Source: Solirubrobacteraceae bacterium (GTDB lineage: Bacteria; Actinomycetota; Thermoleophilia; Solirubrobacterales; Solirubrobacteraceae). From it: 64,000 nucleotides of DNA. The notes under the pieces were generated by a model. That model was not told the origin of the DNA and searched no databases. It saw only the letters and a program-made list of their open reading frames with translations. How positions within the stretch are numbered: position 1 is the stretch's first letter; each line of letters starts with the position of its first letter. This document shows positions 51,149-59,867 of the stretch, one piece after another. The DNA is taken from contig JALNWQ010000001.1 of NCBI GenBank assembly GCA_023230855.1, positions 330,568 to 394,567 on the forward strand, given 5' to 3'. The position numbers and the translations under genes are program-made.

Positions 51149-51655
51149 TCAGGACGAGCGGCCGAGGACCTTGCAGGCCGGGGCCTTCTCGGCCAGCTCG
51201 TCGGGCAGGTCGGCCTTCGTCTCGACCTTGATCCCGTTGAGCTTCGTGCCGATCGACCGCAGGTCCTTCGCGCCTCCGACGCCGGCCACGGCGGTGCGCG
51301 CCTCCTCGATCCCCTGCCGGGCGGCTTTCAGGTCCTTCTCGATCTGGCCCTGGAAGTCCCGGAACTCGTCGGGCGCGTCGGCGTCGCTCATCGCGTCGAT
51401 CTGGGCGAGGAACGCGTCGAAGAGCTTCACCGACGCGTCCTTGTAGCCCTTGACGGCGGCCGACGGGTCCTTCGTCGCGCCCCCGGCGATGTCGGTGACC
51501 GACCGCTGGTAGGCGGCGACTTCGTCGGTCAGCGTCTGGCAGGCGGCCTGGTAGGTCTTCGCGTAGGCGTCGGCGTCGCCGTCCCCACCACATCCTGCGA
51601 GGACGCCGCCGAGGACGACGGCGATGAGCGGCAGTGACGGACGGCGGCGCGGCAT
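51149..51655 (-). CDS. Small lipoprotein, two-cysteine family, member 1
   Basis: 168 residues. Lipobox VLAGC after a short signal. The mature part is helical, with one Cys soon after the anchor (YQAACQTLTDEVAAY) and one at the extreme C-terminus (KAPACKVLG). The same layout recurs in the genes at 52900, 53484 and 54260. TACCGT at 51668-51663 is 7 nt before ATG 51655. It is divergent from murB, with only 37 nt between starts. Function unknown; located at the outer membrane face of the cytoplasmic membrane. Confidence 0.78.
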   Translation of the reverse strand: MPRRRPSLPLIAVVLGGVLAGCGGDGDADAYAKTYQAACQTLTDEVAAYQRSVTDIAGGATKDPSAAVKGYKDASVKLFDAFLAQIDAMSDADAPDEFRDFQGQIEKDLKAARQGIEEARTAVAGVGGAKDLRSIGTKLNGIKVETKADLPDELAEKAPACKVLGRSS

Positions 51656-51692
51656 CCGCGTGACGGTACACGCCGGATACCCTTCCGCGGAG

Positions 51693-52826
51693 ATGACCGC
51701 CCGTCCTCCGTCGGCCGCCGACGCGTCGTCCGTGTCCCCGGTCCGGGTCGTCCCCGGCCTTCCCCCGGCCCGGAGCGGCGTCGGCGTGCCGCTCGCCGAG
51801 ATCACGACGCTCCGGATCGGCGGCCCGGCCGCGCGGACGACCGTCGTGCGGGACGACCGCGAGCTCGTCGCGGCGATCGCCGCGGCCGACGCCGGCCCCC
51901 GGGAGGCGCTCGTCGTCGGGGGCGGGAGCAACCTCGTCGTCGACGACGCCGCGCAGGACGTCGACGTCGTCGTCGTCCGGACGACCGGGACCCGGGACGT
52001 CGAGGAGGACGGCGTGGTGCTCCGCACCGTCGCCGCCGGGGAGCCGTGGGACGCGACGGTCGCCGCCGCGGTCGCCGACGGCCTGGCGGGCGTCGAGTGC
52101 CTGTCCGGGATCCCGGGGGCCGTCGGCGCCACCCCGATCCAGAACGTCGGTGCCTACGGGCAGGACGTGTCGCAGACCATCCGCGCCGTCCGGGTCCTCG
52201 ACCGACGCACGGGGGAGGCGCGGGAGCTCGCCGCCGAGGCGTGCGGGTTCGCATACCGCGACAGTCGGCTCAAGGGCGACGACCGGTACGTCGTGCTCGA
52301 CGTGACGTTCGCGCTCGAGGTCCGGCGCGACTCCGCCCCGGTGCGGTACGCCGAGCTCGCCCGTGCGCTCGGCGTCGCCGTCGGCGACCGGGTGCCCGCC
52401 GGGGACGCCCGCGACGCGGTCCTGGCCCTCCGGGCCGGCAAGGGGATGGTGCTCGACCCGGACGACCCCGACACCGTGTCGGCGGGGTCGTTCTTCACCA
52501 ACCCGATCCTCGACCCGGACGCGTTCGCCGCGCTCGGCCGGCGGGTCGCCGACCGGCTCGGCCCGGACGTGGTCCCACCGGGCCACGAGGAGCCCGACGG
52601 GCGCGTGAAGACGTCGGCGGCGTGGCTCATCGAGCGCGCCGGCTACGCGCGCGGGTACGCCCGCGGTGGTGCGGCGCTCTCGTCGAAGCACGCGCTCGCG
52701 TTGACGAACCGGGGTGGCGGCAGCGCCGACCTCGTCGCGCTGGCCCGCGACGTGGCGGCCGGGGTCGAGGCCGCGTTCGGGGTGTCGCTGCGTCCGGAGC
52801 CGGTGCTCGTCGGCGTCACCTGGTGA
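51693..52826 (+). CDS. murB: UDP-N-acetylenolpyruvoylglucosamine reductase MurB
   Basis: 377 residues. FAD-binding motifs TTLRIGGPA and VVGGGSNLVV, then SGIPGAVGATPIQNVGAYGQ, YRDSRLKG, and the catalytic region SAGSFFTNPIL with the serine that protonates the substrate; SAAWLIERAGY and LSSKHALALTNRG complete the C-terminal domain. It makes UDP-MurNAc for peptidoglycan. TACCCT at 51678-51683 lies 9 nt before ATG 51693. It is not in a mur operon; instead small lipoprotein genes flank it on both sides. Confidence 0.95.
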   Translation: MTARPPSAADASSVSPVRVVPGLPPARSGVGVPLAEITTLRIGGPAARTTVVRDDRELVAAIAAADAGPREALVVGGGSNLVVDDAAQDVDVVVVRTTGTRDVEEDGVVLRTVAAGEPWDATVAAAVADGLAGVECLSGIPGAVGATPIQNVGAYGQDVSQTIRAVRVLDRRTGEARELAAEACGFAYRDSRLKGDDRYVVLDVTFALEVRRDSAPVRYAELARALGVAVGDRVPAGDARDAVLALRAGKGMVLDPDDPDTVSAGSFFTNPILDPDAFAALGRRVADRLGPDVVPPGHEEPDGRVKTSAAWLIERAGYARGYARGGAALSSKHALALTNRGGGSADLVALARDVAAGVEAAFGVSLRPEPVLVGVTW

Positions 52827-52899
52827 CGGCGGGCACGCGACGCCCGACGCGTGGCCGGCGGCCGTCCGACGGCCGTCCGACGGCCGCGGGGCGCGACGC

Positions 52900-53421
52900 T
52901 CAACGCATCCGTGCGCAGGACGGCGTCGCCTCGCGCAGCGCCTGGGGCGCGTCGGCGGACGCCGGGCCGAACCCGCCCAGGGCGAGCGACGCCAACGCGT
53001 CGGCGTCGCCGGCGGCGACGCGCCGCACGCCGTCCTCGAGGATCCGGCGGCGCGCCTGCAGCTGCTCGACCGCCTCGGTGTGCCATCGGGCCCAGCGCTC
53101 CGGCGGCTCGAGGTCGGCGACCGCGTCCCACGGCCGACGCAGCGCGTCGCGGAGCGCCGTCACCGGCGCCTCGAGGTCGCCGACGACCTCGTCACGGGAT
53201 GCGGGGCGGGTCGCCGCGTCGTCGCCGGGGTCGTCGGACCGGCCCGCGGCGGTCGCGACGTCGGTGCGGAACGCCGCGAACGCGCCGGCGACGTCGCCGC
53301 AGAGCCCGTCCCACGCCTCCGCGTAGCCGTCGTCGGACGAGCCGCACCCGACGGTCGTGGCGGCGATCGCGACGCCCACGACGGTCGTGAGCGCGCGCCG
53401 GCCGAGGGGCGAGAGCGGCAT
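52900..53421 (-). CDS. Small lipoprotein, two-cysteine family, member 2
   Basis: 173 residues. Signal with lipobox-like TTVGCGSS, helical mature part with Cys in WDGLCGDVAGAFAAF and a terminal Cys in EATPSCARMR. The acidic/helical character and Cys positions match the members at 51149, 53484 and 54260. TACCAT at 53436-53431 is 9 nt before ATG 53421. Function unknown. Confidence 0.78.
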   Translation of the reverse strand: MPLSPLGRRALTTVVGVAIAATTVGCGSSDDGYAEAWDGLCGDVAGAFAAFRTDVATAAGRSDDPGDDAATRPASRDEVVGDLEAPVTALRDALRRPWDAVADLEPPERWARWHTEAVEQLQARRRILEDGVRRVAAGDADALASLALGGFGPASADAPQALREATPSCARMR

Positions 53422-53483
53422 CGGCGGACGATGGTAGAGCAGGCCGCCGCGACCGGGACGACGCCCGTCGCGGGCCGCCGGGA

Positions 53484-54209
53484 TCACCCGCGCGCGGTGA
53501 GCGCGCGGCAGGACGGCGCCTCGCGGAGGATCGCCGCCGGGAACGAGACGAGCGCCTGCGACGCCGCCTGGATCTCGCGGAACACCGCGACGCCGGCGTC
53601 GACGTCGCCGGCCCGCAGCCGCGACGCGTTGTCGCCGATCGCGGACGTCAGTCGCTCGATCCCGGCGAGCGCGGTGCGGTGGAACCCGCGGTAGCGGGCC
53701 GGCGGCGGGATCGCCCGGAGCGCCCGGGACGCCTCGTCGACGTCGCTCCCGAACGCCGTGATCGCCGCCCCGATCCGCGGGAGGTCGGTGCCCGCGGCGA
53801 GGTACGCCTCGCCGAACTGCTGCCCGGCCTCGCGGAACCCGCGGCAGTACAGCTGGACGGCGTTGGCGTACGCCGACCCGGAGCCGCCGGTGGTGGTCCG
53901 GGTCGAGCCCGAGGGCGCGTCGTCGTCGGTCGTCGTCCCGCCGTCGGAGCCCCGGTCGCCGTCCTGGTCCGGGTCCGGGTCGGAGGTCGGCGGGGTGGCG
54001 GTGGTCTCGCCCGCGGACGGCGTCCCGGTGGCGCCGGGATCGACCGGCGTGCCGACGACGGGGCCGGCGTCGGCTCCCGCGTCCGACACGGTGATCGGGT
54101 CCCCGTACCCCGCGGCGCAGCCGGTCACGGCCAGGAGCAGCGCGAGCGTGGCGAGGAGCGACGTCAGGCGTCGTCCGGCGCGGCCGGGGTCGGCGGGGGA
54201 GGGCACCAT
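53484..54209 (-). CDS. Small lipoprotein, two-cysteine family, member 3
   Basis: 241 residues. Lipobox LAVTGC, then a Gly/Thr/Asp/Pro-rich linker of about 75 residues that the other members lack, then the helical domain with VQLYCRGFREAGQQFGEAY and a terminal Cys in EAPSCRALTARG. TACCGT at 54223-54218 lies 8 nt before ATG 54209. The long linker would hold the domain away from the membrane. Confidence 0.78.
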   Translation of the reverse strand: MVPSPADPGRAGRRLTSLLATLALLLAVTGCAAGYGDPITVSDAGADAGPVVGTPVDPGATGTPSAGETTATPPTSDPDPDQDGDRGSDGGTTTDDDAPSGSTRTTTGGSGSAYANAVQLYCRGFREAGQQFGEAYLAAGTDLPRIGAAITAFGSDVDEASRALRAIPPPARYRGFHRTALAGIERLTSAIGDNASRLRAGDVDAGVAVFREIQAASQALVSFPAAILREAPSCRALTARG

Positions 54210-54259
54210 CCACCGGGACGGTAGCGGCGCCCGGTCCCCGTCCGCGCCGTCGCGGACGC

Positions 54260-54730
54260 TCAGCGGACCGCCGCCCGGCACGCCGGCGCGTCGTCCAGGA
54301 CGGCTCCGGGGATGTCGGGCATCGCGGACGGGCCGGTCCGCTGGAGCTGGGCCGCGAGGTCACGGCCGATCCTCCCGTCGCGCGCGGACTCGGCCGCGGC
54401 CCGGATCCGCCGGGCGTGCTCGCGCAGCCCGTCCACCGCGGCGTCGCGGAAGTCCTCCTCGCCGCTGCCGGGCGGGTCGGCGCCCGAGAACGTCGTGGCG
54501 GCCGCGTCGATCCGGTTGGCGTACGCGCCGACGGCGTCGGCGATCGCCCGTTGCTCGCTCGATCCCTCGCGACCGACGAGCTCGCCCCGCAACGACGTCA
54601 CCGCGGCGGCCACGTCGCGGCACGTGGCGTCGGTCGCGTCGGCGAACGCGCCGGGATCGCCGCCGCCGCACCCGACGGCGGTCAGGGCGGTGGCGCTCGT
54701 GGCGAGCACCACCGTGAGCCGTCGCAGCAT
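54260..54730 (-). CDS. Small lipoprotein, two-cysteine family, member 4
   Basis: 156 residues. Signal ending TAVGCGGG, helical mature part with Cys in ATDATCRDVAAAVTSL and a terminal Cys in DDAPACRAAVR. TAGCCT at 54743-54738 is 7 nt before ATG 54730. It is the last of three consecutive paralogue-like genes on this strand; each has its own -10 box, so they may be separately transcribed. Confidence 0.78.
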   Translation of the reverse strand: MLRRLTVVLATSATALTAVGCGGGDPGAFADATDATCRDVAAAVTSLRGELVGREGSSEQRAIADAVGAYANRIDAAATTFSGADPPGSGEEDFRDAAVDGLREHARRIRAAAESARDGRIGRDLAAQLQRTGPSAMPDIPGAVLDDAPACRAAVR

Positions 54731-54869
54731 GCGGCGAAGGCTAGTTGATCGCCCGGCGCCGTCCGGCCACGGCGCGGTCCCGGTCGCGGGTCGCGACGGA
54801 CGCCGGCGGCACGACCCACGACGATCGATGACGGGTCGCCCCGTCGACGGGGGCCGTACGCTGGCGGGC

Positions 54870-55190
54870 ATGGACGTCCCGCTCGAGGAGCTCGCCGCCG
54901 TGTCCGAGGCCGTCGGGCGCGCCGAGGCCGCCGCGGCGGACGGCGGCTGGCACGGGGCCCGGGCGGCGCTGGACGACGCCGACGGCGCGCTCGAGGTGCT
55001 CCGGGAGCGCTACCGCGACCTCGACGACCGCTCGCGGGCGACGGTCGCACGCCTGGCGGGCCCGCTGCGCGCGCGGCGCGACGCGGTGGCGGCCGCCATC
55101 CCGCGCCCGCGGGCGGTGAGCGACGCGGCCCCCGTCCACGACCCCGAGCAGGACGAGAGCCCCGATCCCGACGGCGATCCGGTGGCCTGA
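54870..55190 (+). CDS. Helical cytosolic protein (106 aa), unknown
   Basis: 106 residues: two helices (EELAAVSEAVGRAEAAAADG and LEVLRERYRDLDDRSRATVA) and an acidic, disordered C-terminus. No signal peptide. TACGCT at 54857-54862 lies 7 nt before the ATG, which supports it as a real leaderless gene. No family is recognised. Confidence 0.6.
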   Translation: MDVPLEELAAVSEAVGRAEAAAADGGWHGARAALDDADGALEVLRERYRDLDDRSRATVARLAGPLRARRDAVAAAIPRPRAVSDAAPVHDPEQDESPDPDGDPVA

Positions 55191-55233
55191 CCCCGGCGCG
55201 CGCCGCCGCCCGGGACGGACGGGGCGTCGGGGG

Positions 55234-55785
55234 TCAGTTGAGCGACGGGTCGGCCGGCACGCGGGCGAGCCGGGCGAACGCGCCGCCGACCCGCTCGAGC
55301 GCGACGTGCCAGAGCCGCGACGAGTCCGGCAGGAACAGGTCGTCCGGGCGCGGCTCGACGACGATCCAGTCGTCGGCGGCGAGCTCGTGCTCGAGCTGTC
55401 CCGGGGCCCATCCCGCGTACCCGGCGTAGGCGCGGGCCCGGTCGACGTCGGGCGTCACCGGCGGCTCGTCGCCCTCGGCGCCACGGACCATGCCGATCCG
55501 GCCCATGACGAGGAGCGCCGCGTCGGCGGGGTCGCGGAACTCCGCGACCGTGAGGAGGGCGTCGGGCTGCACCGGCCCACCCTCGTGCACGACCTCGTCC
55601 TCGGCGAACATCTCGACCATGCCCGGCACGGCGACCTCGACGGCGGTGTCGGTGGGCCGGTTGAGCACGACGCCCAGGGCGCCCTCCTCGTCGTGGTCGA
55701 CGACGAGGACGACGGTCCGGGTGAACTGGGGGTCGCCGATCGTGGGGAGCGCGACGAGCAGCCGTCCGTTGAGCCAGCGCGGCAT
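55234..55785 (-). CDS. YqgE/AlgH family protein (UPF0301, DUF179)
   Basis: 183 residues. GRLLVALPTIGDPQFTRTVV at the N-terminus, HDEEGALGVVLNRPTD, VHEGGPVQPDALLTV and YAGYAGWAPGQLEHELAADD are the family landmarks. The biochemical function is unsettled although the fold is known. It starts at ATG 55785 and is downstream of the PucR-type gene on the same strand. Confidence 0.93.
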   Translation of the reverse strand: MPRWLNGRLLVALPTIGDPQFTRTVVLVVDHDEEGALGVVLNRPTDTAVEVAVPGMVEMFAEDEVVHEGGPVQPDALLTVAEFRDPADAALLVMGRIGMVRGAEGDEPPVTPDVDRARAYAGYAGWAPGQLEHELAADDWIVVEPRPDDLFLPDSSRLWHVALERVGGAFARLARVPADPSLN

Positions 55786-55840
55786 GGCCCCGAATGCTGG
55801 CAGGTTCCGTCGGGGAGCGACGACGCCGGGCGTGATCGCG

Positions 55841-57190
55841 TCAGTGCGGGGCCGGCCCCGTCCCCGTCCCCGACAGCGGGAGGAGCGCCAGGGCGACGAG
55901 GAGCTCGTCGACGCGCTCGTCGACCGGGTGCCCGAGCAGGCGCTCGATCCGACGGATGCGGTTGGCGATGGTGTTCTCGTGCACCCCGAGCCGCTGCGCG
56001 GTGCGACGCGGGCGCCCCTGGGCGAGGAGGTAGGCGTGGAGCGTGTCGGCGAGATCGCGGGCCTCGCGGGAGTCGGCGGCCAACGGCCCCAGGCGGGACG
56101 CGACGAGGTCGGCGGCCGCGTCGGCGTCGACGCTCGCGAGCGCGGCGACGGCGACCCGGTCGTAGCCGGTCACCGGGCCGTCGTCGGCGGGGTCGGTCGA
56201 CGGTCGGACGCGGGCGCGGGCGACGCGCCGGGCGTGCATCGCCTGGCGGTGGCTGCGACGGAACCCCTCGAGGCCCCGGGACGGCTCGCCGTACGCCACC
56301 CGGACGTCGGGGGCGCCGGCGGTGGGGCGGGGCGGGGGCGCGTGGCCGCCGACCCACCCGGCGACGACGCCTCCACCGAGGATGACGACGAGCGGTGGGC
56401 CGACCGCCGACCCCGACGCCCGGCCCCCGCGACCGGTCGTCGGCCCCCGACCCGTCGGGGGCCGGACCGTGGGCCCCGCGGCGACGTCGCCGTCGGCCAC
56501 CGCGCGGCCGATCGCCGTCGCCTCCCGCTTGAGCTCCTCGATCGGGAGGTCGTCGGCCCAGACGACGAACGCCCGGTGGTGGCGTCGCAGGTCGTACCGC
56601 AGCCGCCGCCCGGCGTCGGACACGTCGACCGGGGCCCCGTCGAGGATGCTGCGCACCGTCTCCACGCGCAGCGCGCTCGAGGACCGGGACCACCGGGCGC
56701 GCTCCTCGCTGTACACGGCGCGGGCGCGCTCCCCGAGCGCGTCGACGAACGCGAACATCGCCGTCGACGTGGCCTCGATCGCGTCGGCGCGGGCGTCGCC
56801 GTCGGGCGAGCGATCGCGCAGCAGGTCGGCGATGAGGCTCCAGGTGACGTTGAGCGCCACGTGGTAGGTGCGGATGAGCGCCTCGAGCGGCACCCCGCGG
56901 TGGGCGAGCGTCCGGGCGTACTCGGCGGCCATCGCCGGCAGGCTCGCCGCCTCGACGTCGAGCGTCCGTCGCGCCATCGTCCCGAACAGCCGCAGGTTGT
57001 CGCGGACGCTCTCCTCGGTGGCGCTCACGACGACCGGGTCCTCGCCGAGCTCGGGGACGCGCCGGTGGATCGCGGTGACGATCGCCGCGACGGTCGTGTC
57101 GAACCACTCCGGGTCGGCGGTGAGGTCCGCGACCATCGTCCGCCAGTCGAAGCGCGCGGCGGGGTCGGTCGGGAGCGGATCGGGCGGCAC
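55841..57190 (-). CDS. PucR-family transcriptional regulator
   Basis: 449 residues from GTG 57190 (TATGGT at 57205-57200, 9 nt upstream). The C-terminal PucR HTH reads LADTLHAYLLAQGRPRRTAQ then RLGVHENTIANRIRRIERLL. The N-terminal ~190 residues are helical and resemble the RsbRD-type N-domain seen in such regulators. A Gly/Pro/Arg/Thr-rich stretch of about 50 residues interrupts the middle GGDEF-like region. It is divergent from the GMC oxidoreductase-hydrolase operon, which it may regulate. Confidence 0.87.
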   Translation of the reverse strand: MPPDPLPTDPAARFDWRTMVADLTADPEWFDTTVAAIVTAIHRRVPELGEDPVVVSATEESVRDNLRLFGTMARRTLDVEAASLPAMAAEYARTLAHRGVPLEALIRTYHVALNVTWSLIADLLRDRSPDGDARADAIEATSTAMFAFVDALGERARAVYSEERARWSRSSSALRVETVRSILDGAPVDVSDAGRRLRYDLRRHHRAFVVWADDLPIEELKREATAIGRAVADGDVAAGPTVRPPTGRGPTTGRGGRASGSAVGPPLVVILGGGVVAGWVGGHAPPPRPTAGAPDVRVAYGEPSRGLEGFRRSHRQAMHARRVARARVRPSTDPADDGPVTGYDRVAVAALASVDADAAADLVASRLGPLAADSREARDLADTLHAYLLAQGRPRRTAQRLGVHENTIANRIRRIERLLGHPVDERVDELLVALALLPLSGTGTGPAPH

Positions 57191-57273
57191 TGTGGCCCGA
57201 CCATACCGCCGGCCGGGGGCGCTGTGGGGACGCCCCACCGGTCGGGGGAGGGGGCCCGGAGAGGATGGGAGGC

Positions 57274-58863
57274 ATGCCCTCCGCGGACTACGTCATCGTC
57301 GGCGCCGGCTCGGCCGGTTGCGTCCTGGCCAACCGGTTGAGCGAGGACCCGGACGTCCGGGTGCTGCTGCTCGAGGCCGGGGGGAGCAACCGGCACCCGT
57401 TCATCACGATGCCGGCGGCGTTCGCCAACCAGTTCCACACGAAGCTCGACTGGGACTTCCACTCCGAGCCGGAGCCCGGCGCCGACGGCCGGTCGCTGTA
57501 CTCCCCCCGCGGCAAGAGCCTCGGCGGCTGCAGCTCGATGAACGCCATGCTCTACGTGCGCGGCCGGCCGCTGGACTACGACATGTGGGAGGCGCAGGGA
57601 GCGGCGGGCTGGGGCTGGAGCGACGTCCTGCCGTACTTCCTCAAGTCCGAGAACAACTCGCGCGGCGCGTCGGAGTACCACGGGGTCGGCGGACCGCTCG
57701 AGGTCGGCGAGCAGCGCTCGCCACGGCCGCTCAACGACGCGTTCCTCGCGTCGTGCGAGGCGGCGGGGATCCCGCGGATCGCCGACTACAACGGCCCGGA
57801 GCAGGACGGCGCCTCCATCGCCCAGGTCACCCAGCGTCGTGGCCGCCGGTGGAGCGTCGCCGACGCGTTCCTGCGGCCGGCGCGCAGGCGGCCCAACCTG
57901 CAGGTCATGACCGGGGCGCAGGCGCTCGGGATCGAGCTCGACGGCGACCGGGCGGTCGGGGTGCGGATCCGCGACCGCCGCGGCCGGGTCCACGTGGCCC
58001 ACGCGGAGCGCGAGGTCATCGTGTCGTCCGGGGCGTACGGCTCGCCGCACCTGCTGCTGTTGTCGGGGATCGGCCCGGCGGCCGGCCTCGAGGCGGCCGG
58101 GGTGCCGGTCCGCCACGAGCTGCCCGGCGTCGGCGAGAACCTGCACGACCACCCGTTCATGCCGGTGCTCTTCCACGTCCGTGATCAGGAGACGCTGCTC
58201 GGCGCCGACAAGCTCGGCCCGCTGCTCGAGTGGGCGGTGCGGCGGACGGGGCCGTTGACGTCGACGGCCGCCGAGGCGTTCGCGTTCCTCCGCAGCCGGC
58301 CGGGCCTGCCCGCCGCCGACATCCAGCACCACTTCGGCGCGCTGTACTTCGAGGCGCACGGCGCCGAGACCTACGACGACCACGCGATGGTCATCGCGCC
58401 GGTGCTCGTGAGCCCGAAGAGCCGCGGCCGCCTGTGGCTGCGCTCGTCCGACCCGCTGGCCCCACCGCGGTTCCTCACGAACGTCTTCGACGAGCCGGAG
58501 GACCTCGACGCGATGGTCGCCGCGGTCCGCAGCGCCCGCGAGATCGCGGCCGCCGAGCCGCTCGCGTCGACCGTCGTGTCGGAGATCAAGCCGGGGGCGC
58601 AGGAGGAGACCGACGAGGACCTGCGGGCCGCGATCCGCCGCCGGATCGAGATGATCTACCACCCGGTCGGCACCTGCCGGATGGGCGTGGACGAGGACGC
58701 GGTCGTCGATCCCGAGCTGCGCGTGCGTGGCCTCGAGGGCCTGCGGGTCATCGACGCGTCGGTGATGCCGGTGATCCCCGGGGGCAACACGAATGCCCCG
58801 ACGATCATGATCGGCGAGCGTGGCGCGGACCTCGTCCGCGGCCGGATCGGGGTGACGGCATGA
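57274..58863 (+). CDS. GMC-family FAD oxidoreductase
   Basis: 529 residues. ADYVIVGAGSAGCVLANRLS is the FAD dinucleotide motif; SPRGKSLGGCSSMNAMLYVR and the second GMC signature SSGAYGSPHLLLLSGIGP follow, and the active-site His-Asn region is YHPVGTCRMG with PGGNTNAPTIMIGERG. It likely oxidises an alcohol, as choline or aryl-alcohol dehydrogenases do. ATG 57274 has GGAGAGG nine nt upstream; ATG 57265 is possible. Its stop overlaps the start of the alpha/beta hydrolase gene (ATGA). Confidence 0.93.
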   Translation: MPSADYVIVGAGSAGCVLANRLSEDPDVRVLLLEAGGSNRHPFITMPAAFANQFHTKLDWDFHSEPEPGADGRSLYSPRGKSLGGCSSMNAMLYVRGRPLDYDMWEAQGAAGWGWSDVLPYFLKSENNSRGASEYHGVGGPLEVGEQRSPRPLNDAFLASCEAAGIPRIADYNGPEQDGASIAQVTQRRGRRWSVADAFLRPARRRPNLQVMTGAQALGIELDGDRAVGVRIRDRRGRVHVAHAEREVIVSSGAYGSPHLLLLSGIGPAAGLEAAGVPVRHELPGVGENLHDHPFMPVLFHVRDQETLLGADKLGPLLEWAVRRTGPLTSTAAEAFAFLRSRPGLPAADIQHHFGALYFEAHGAETYDDHAMVIAPVLVSPKSRGRLWLRSSDPLAPPRFLTNVFDEPEDLDAMVAAVRSAREIAAAEPLASTVVSEIKPGAQEETDEDLRAAIRRRIEMIYHPVGTCRMGVDEDAVVDPELRVRGLEGLRVIDASVMPVIPGGNTNAPTIMIGERGADLVRGRIGVTA

Positions 58864-59780
58864 CCGGCGTCCCCGCCCCGCGGATCCCGTACCTGCCCGC
58901 CGCCGTCCTGCGCACGACGCTCCGCCGGGCCGCCAAGCCGGTCCTGCGGCCGCCGGTGCCCGTGCGCGTGCAGCGCGCGTGGCTCGACGCGTTCTGCGCC
59001 GGGCTGCCGGCCCCGGCGGGCACGACCGCGACCGACGAGCGGCTCGTGCGGGCCTCGACCGCCTACACGACGGCCGACACCGATCCCGGTCGCGCGGTGC
59101 TCCTCCTCCACGGCGGCGCGTTCCTCATCGGGTCGCGGCGCACGCACGGCAACCTCGCGGGTGCGCTCGCGCACGCGACCGGCGCGTCGGTGCACCTGCT
59201 CGACTACCGGTTGGCGCCGGAGCACCCGTACCCGGCGGCGCTCGACGACGCCGAGGCGGCGTGGCACGCGCTGCTGGCGCGCGGGCACGCCCCGTCGCGG
59301 CTGGCGGTCGTCGGCGACTCGGCCGGCGGCAACCTCGCGCTCGCGCTCGCGCGGCGGCTCGTCGACGCGGGCGGTCCGGCGCCGGCGGTCCTCGGCCTCC
59401 TCTCGCCGTGGGGGGACCTGGCGCTGTCGAGCCGGTCGGTCGTCACCGAGGCGGCGCGCGACGCGCTGCTCAACGTCAGCTGGCTGTCGGCCGCCGCGGA
59501 CGCCTACGCCGCGGGACGTCGGCTCACCGAGCCGGGGCTCTCGCCGCTGCGTGGCGACCTGTCGGGCCTGCCCCCGATCGTCGTGCAGGGCGGTGCCGAC
59601 GACGTCCTCGCCGGCGACGCGGCACGGCTCGTCGACGGCGTGCGCGCCGCGGGCGGCGAGATCGAGGACACCCGGTTCCCGGGCCTGTGGCACGACTTCC
59701 AGCTCCAGGTCGGCGTCCTGCGCGAGGCCGACGAGGCGGTCGGCGCGCTCGGGGCGGCGATCCGGGAGCGGACGACGTAG
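58860..59780 (+). CDS. Alpha/beta hydrolase, hormone-sensitive lipase family
   Basis: 306 residues. The oxyanion motif AVLLLHGGAFL, then DYRLAPEHPYPAALDD, the nucleophile GDSAGGNLALALARR, the acid region QGGADDVLAGDAARL and the His in FPGLWHDFQLQ complete the HSL-type triad. It should cleave short esters. It is translationally coupled to the GMC oxidoreductase, so an ester may be hydrolysed to the alcohol that the partner oxidises; that order is inference. Confidence 0.92.
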   Translation: MTGVPAPRIPYLPAAVLRTTLRRAAKPVLRPPVPVRVQRAWLDAFCAGLPAPAGTTATDERLVRASTAYTTADTDPGRAVLLLHGGAFLIGSRRTHGNLAGALAHATGASVHLLDYRLAPEHPYPAALDDAEAAWHALLARGHAPSRLAVVGDSAGGNLALALARRLVDAGGPAPAVLGLLSPWGDLALSSRSVVTEAARDALLNVSWLSAAADAYAAGRRLTEPGLSPLRGDLSGLPPIVVQGGADDVLAGDAARLVDGVRAAGGEIEDTRFPGLWHDFQLQVGVLREADEAVGALGAAIRERTT

Positions 59781-59867
59781 CGACCGGGCGACGCCGTCCC
59801 GGCGCCCCGGGGCGGCGCGACGACTGCCGGCCCGGCGCCGGGTGGCCGGGCGCGCCCCGGCAGGCGG

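Noticed and set aside
59831..59842. CCCGGCGCCGGG palindrome between the hydrolase and clpP as a terminator
   Set aside because: Short GC palindromes are common by chance at this composition, and the extended stem is imperfect.
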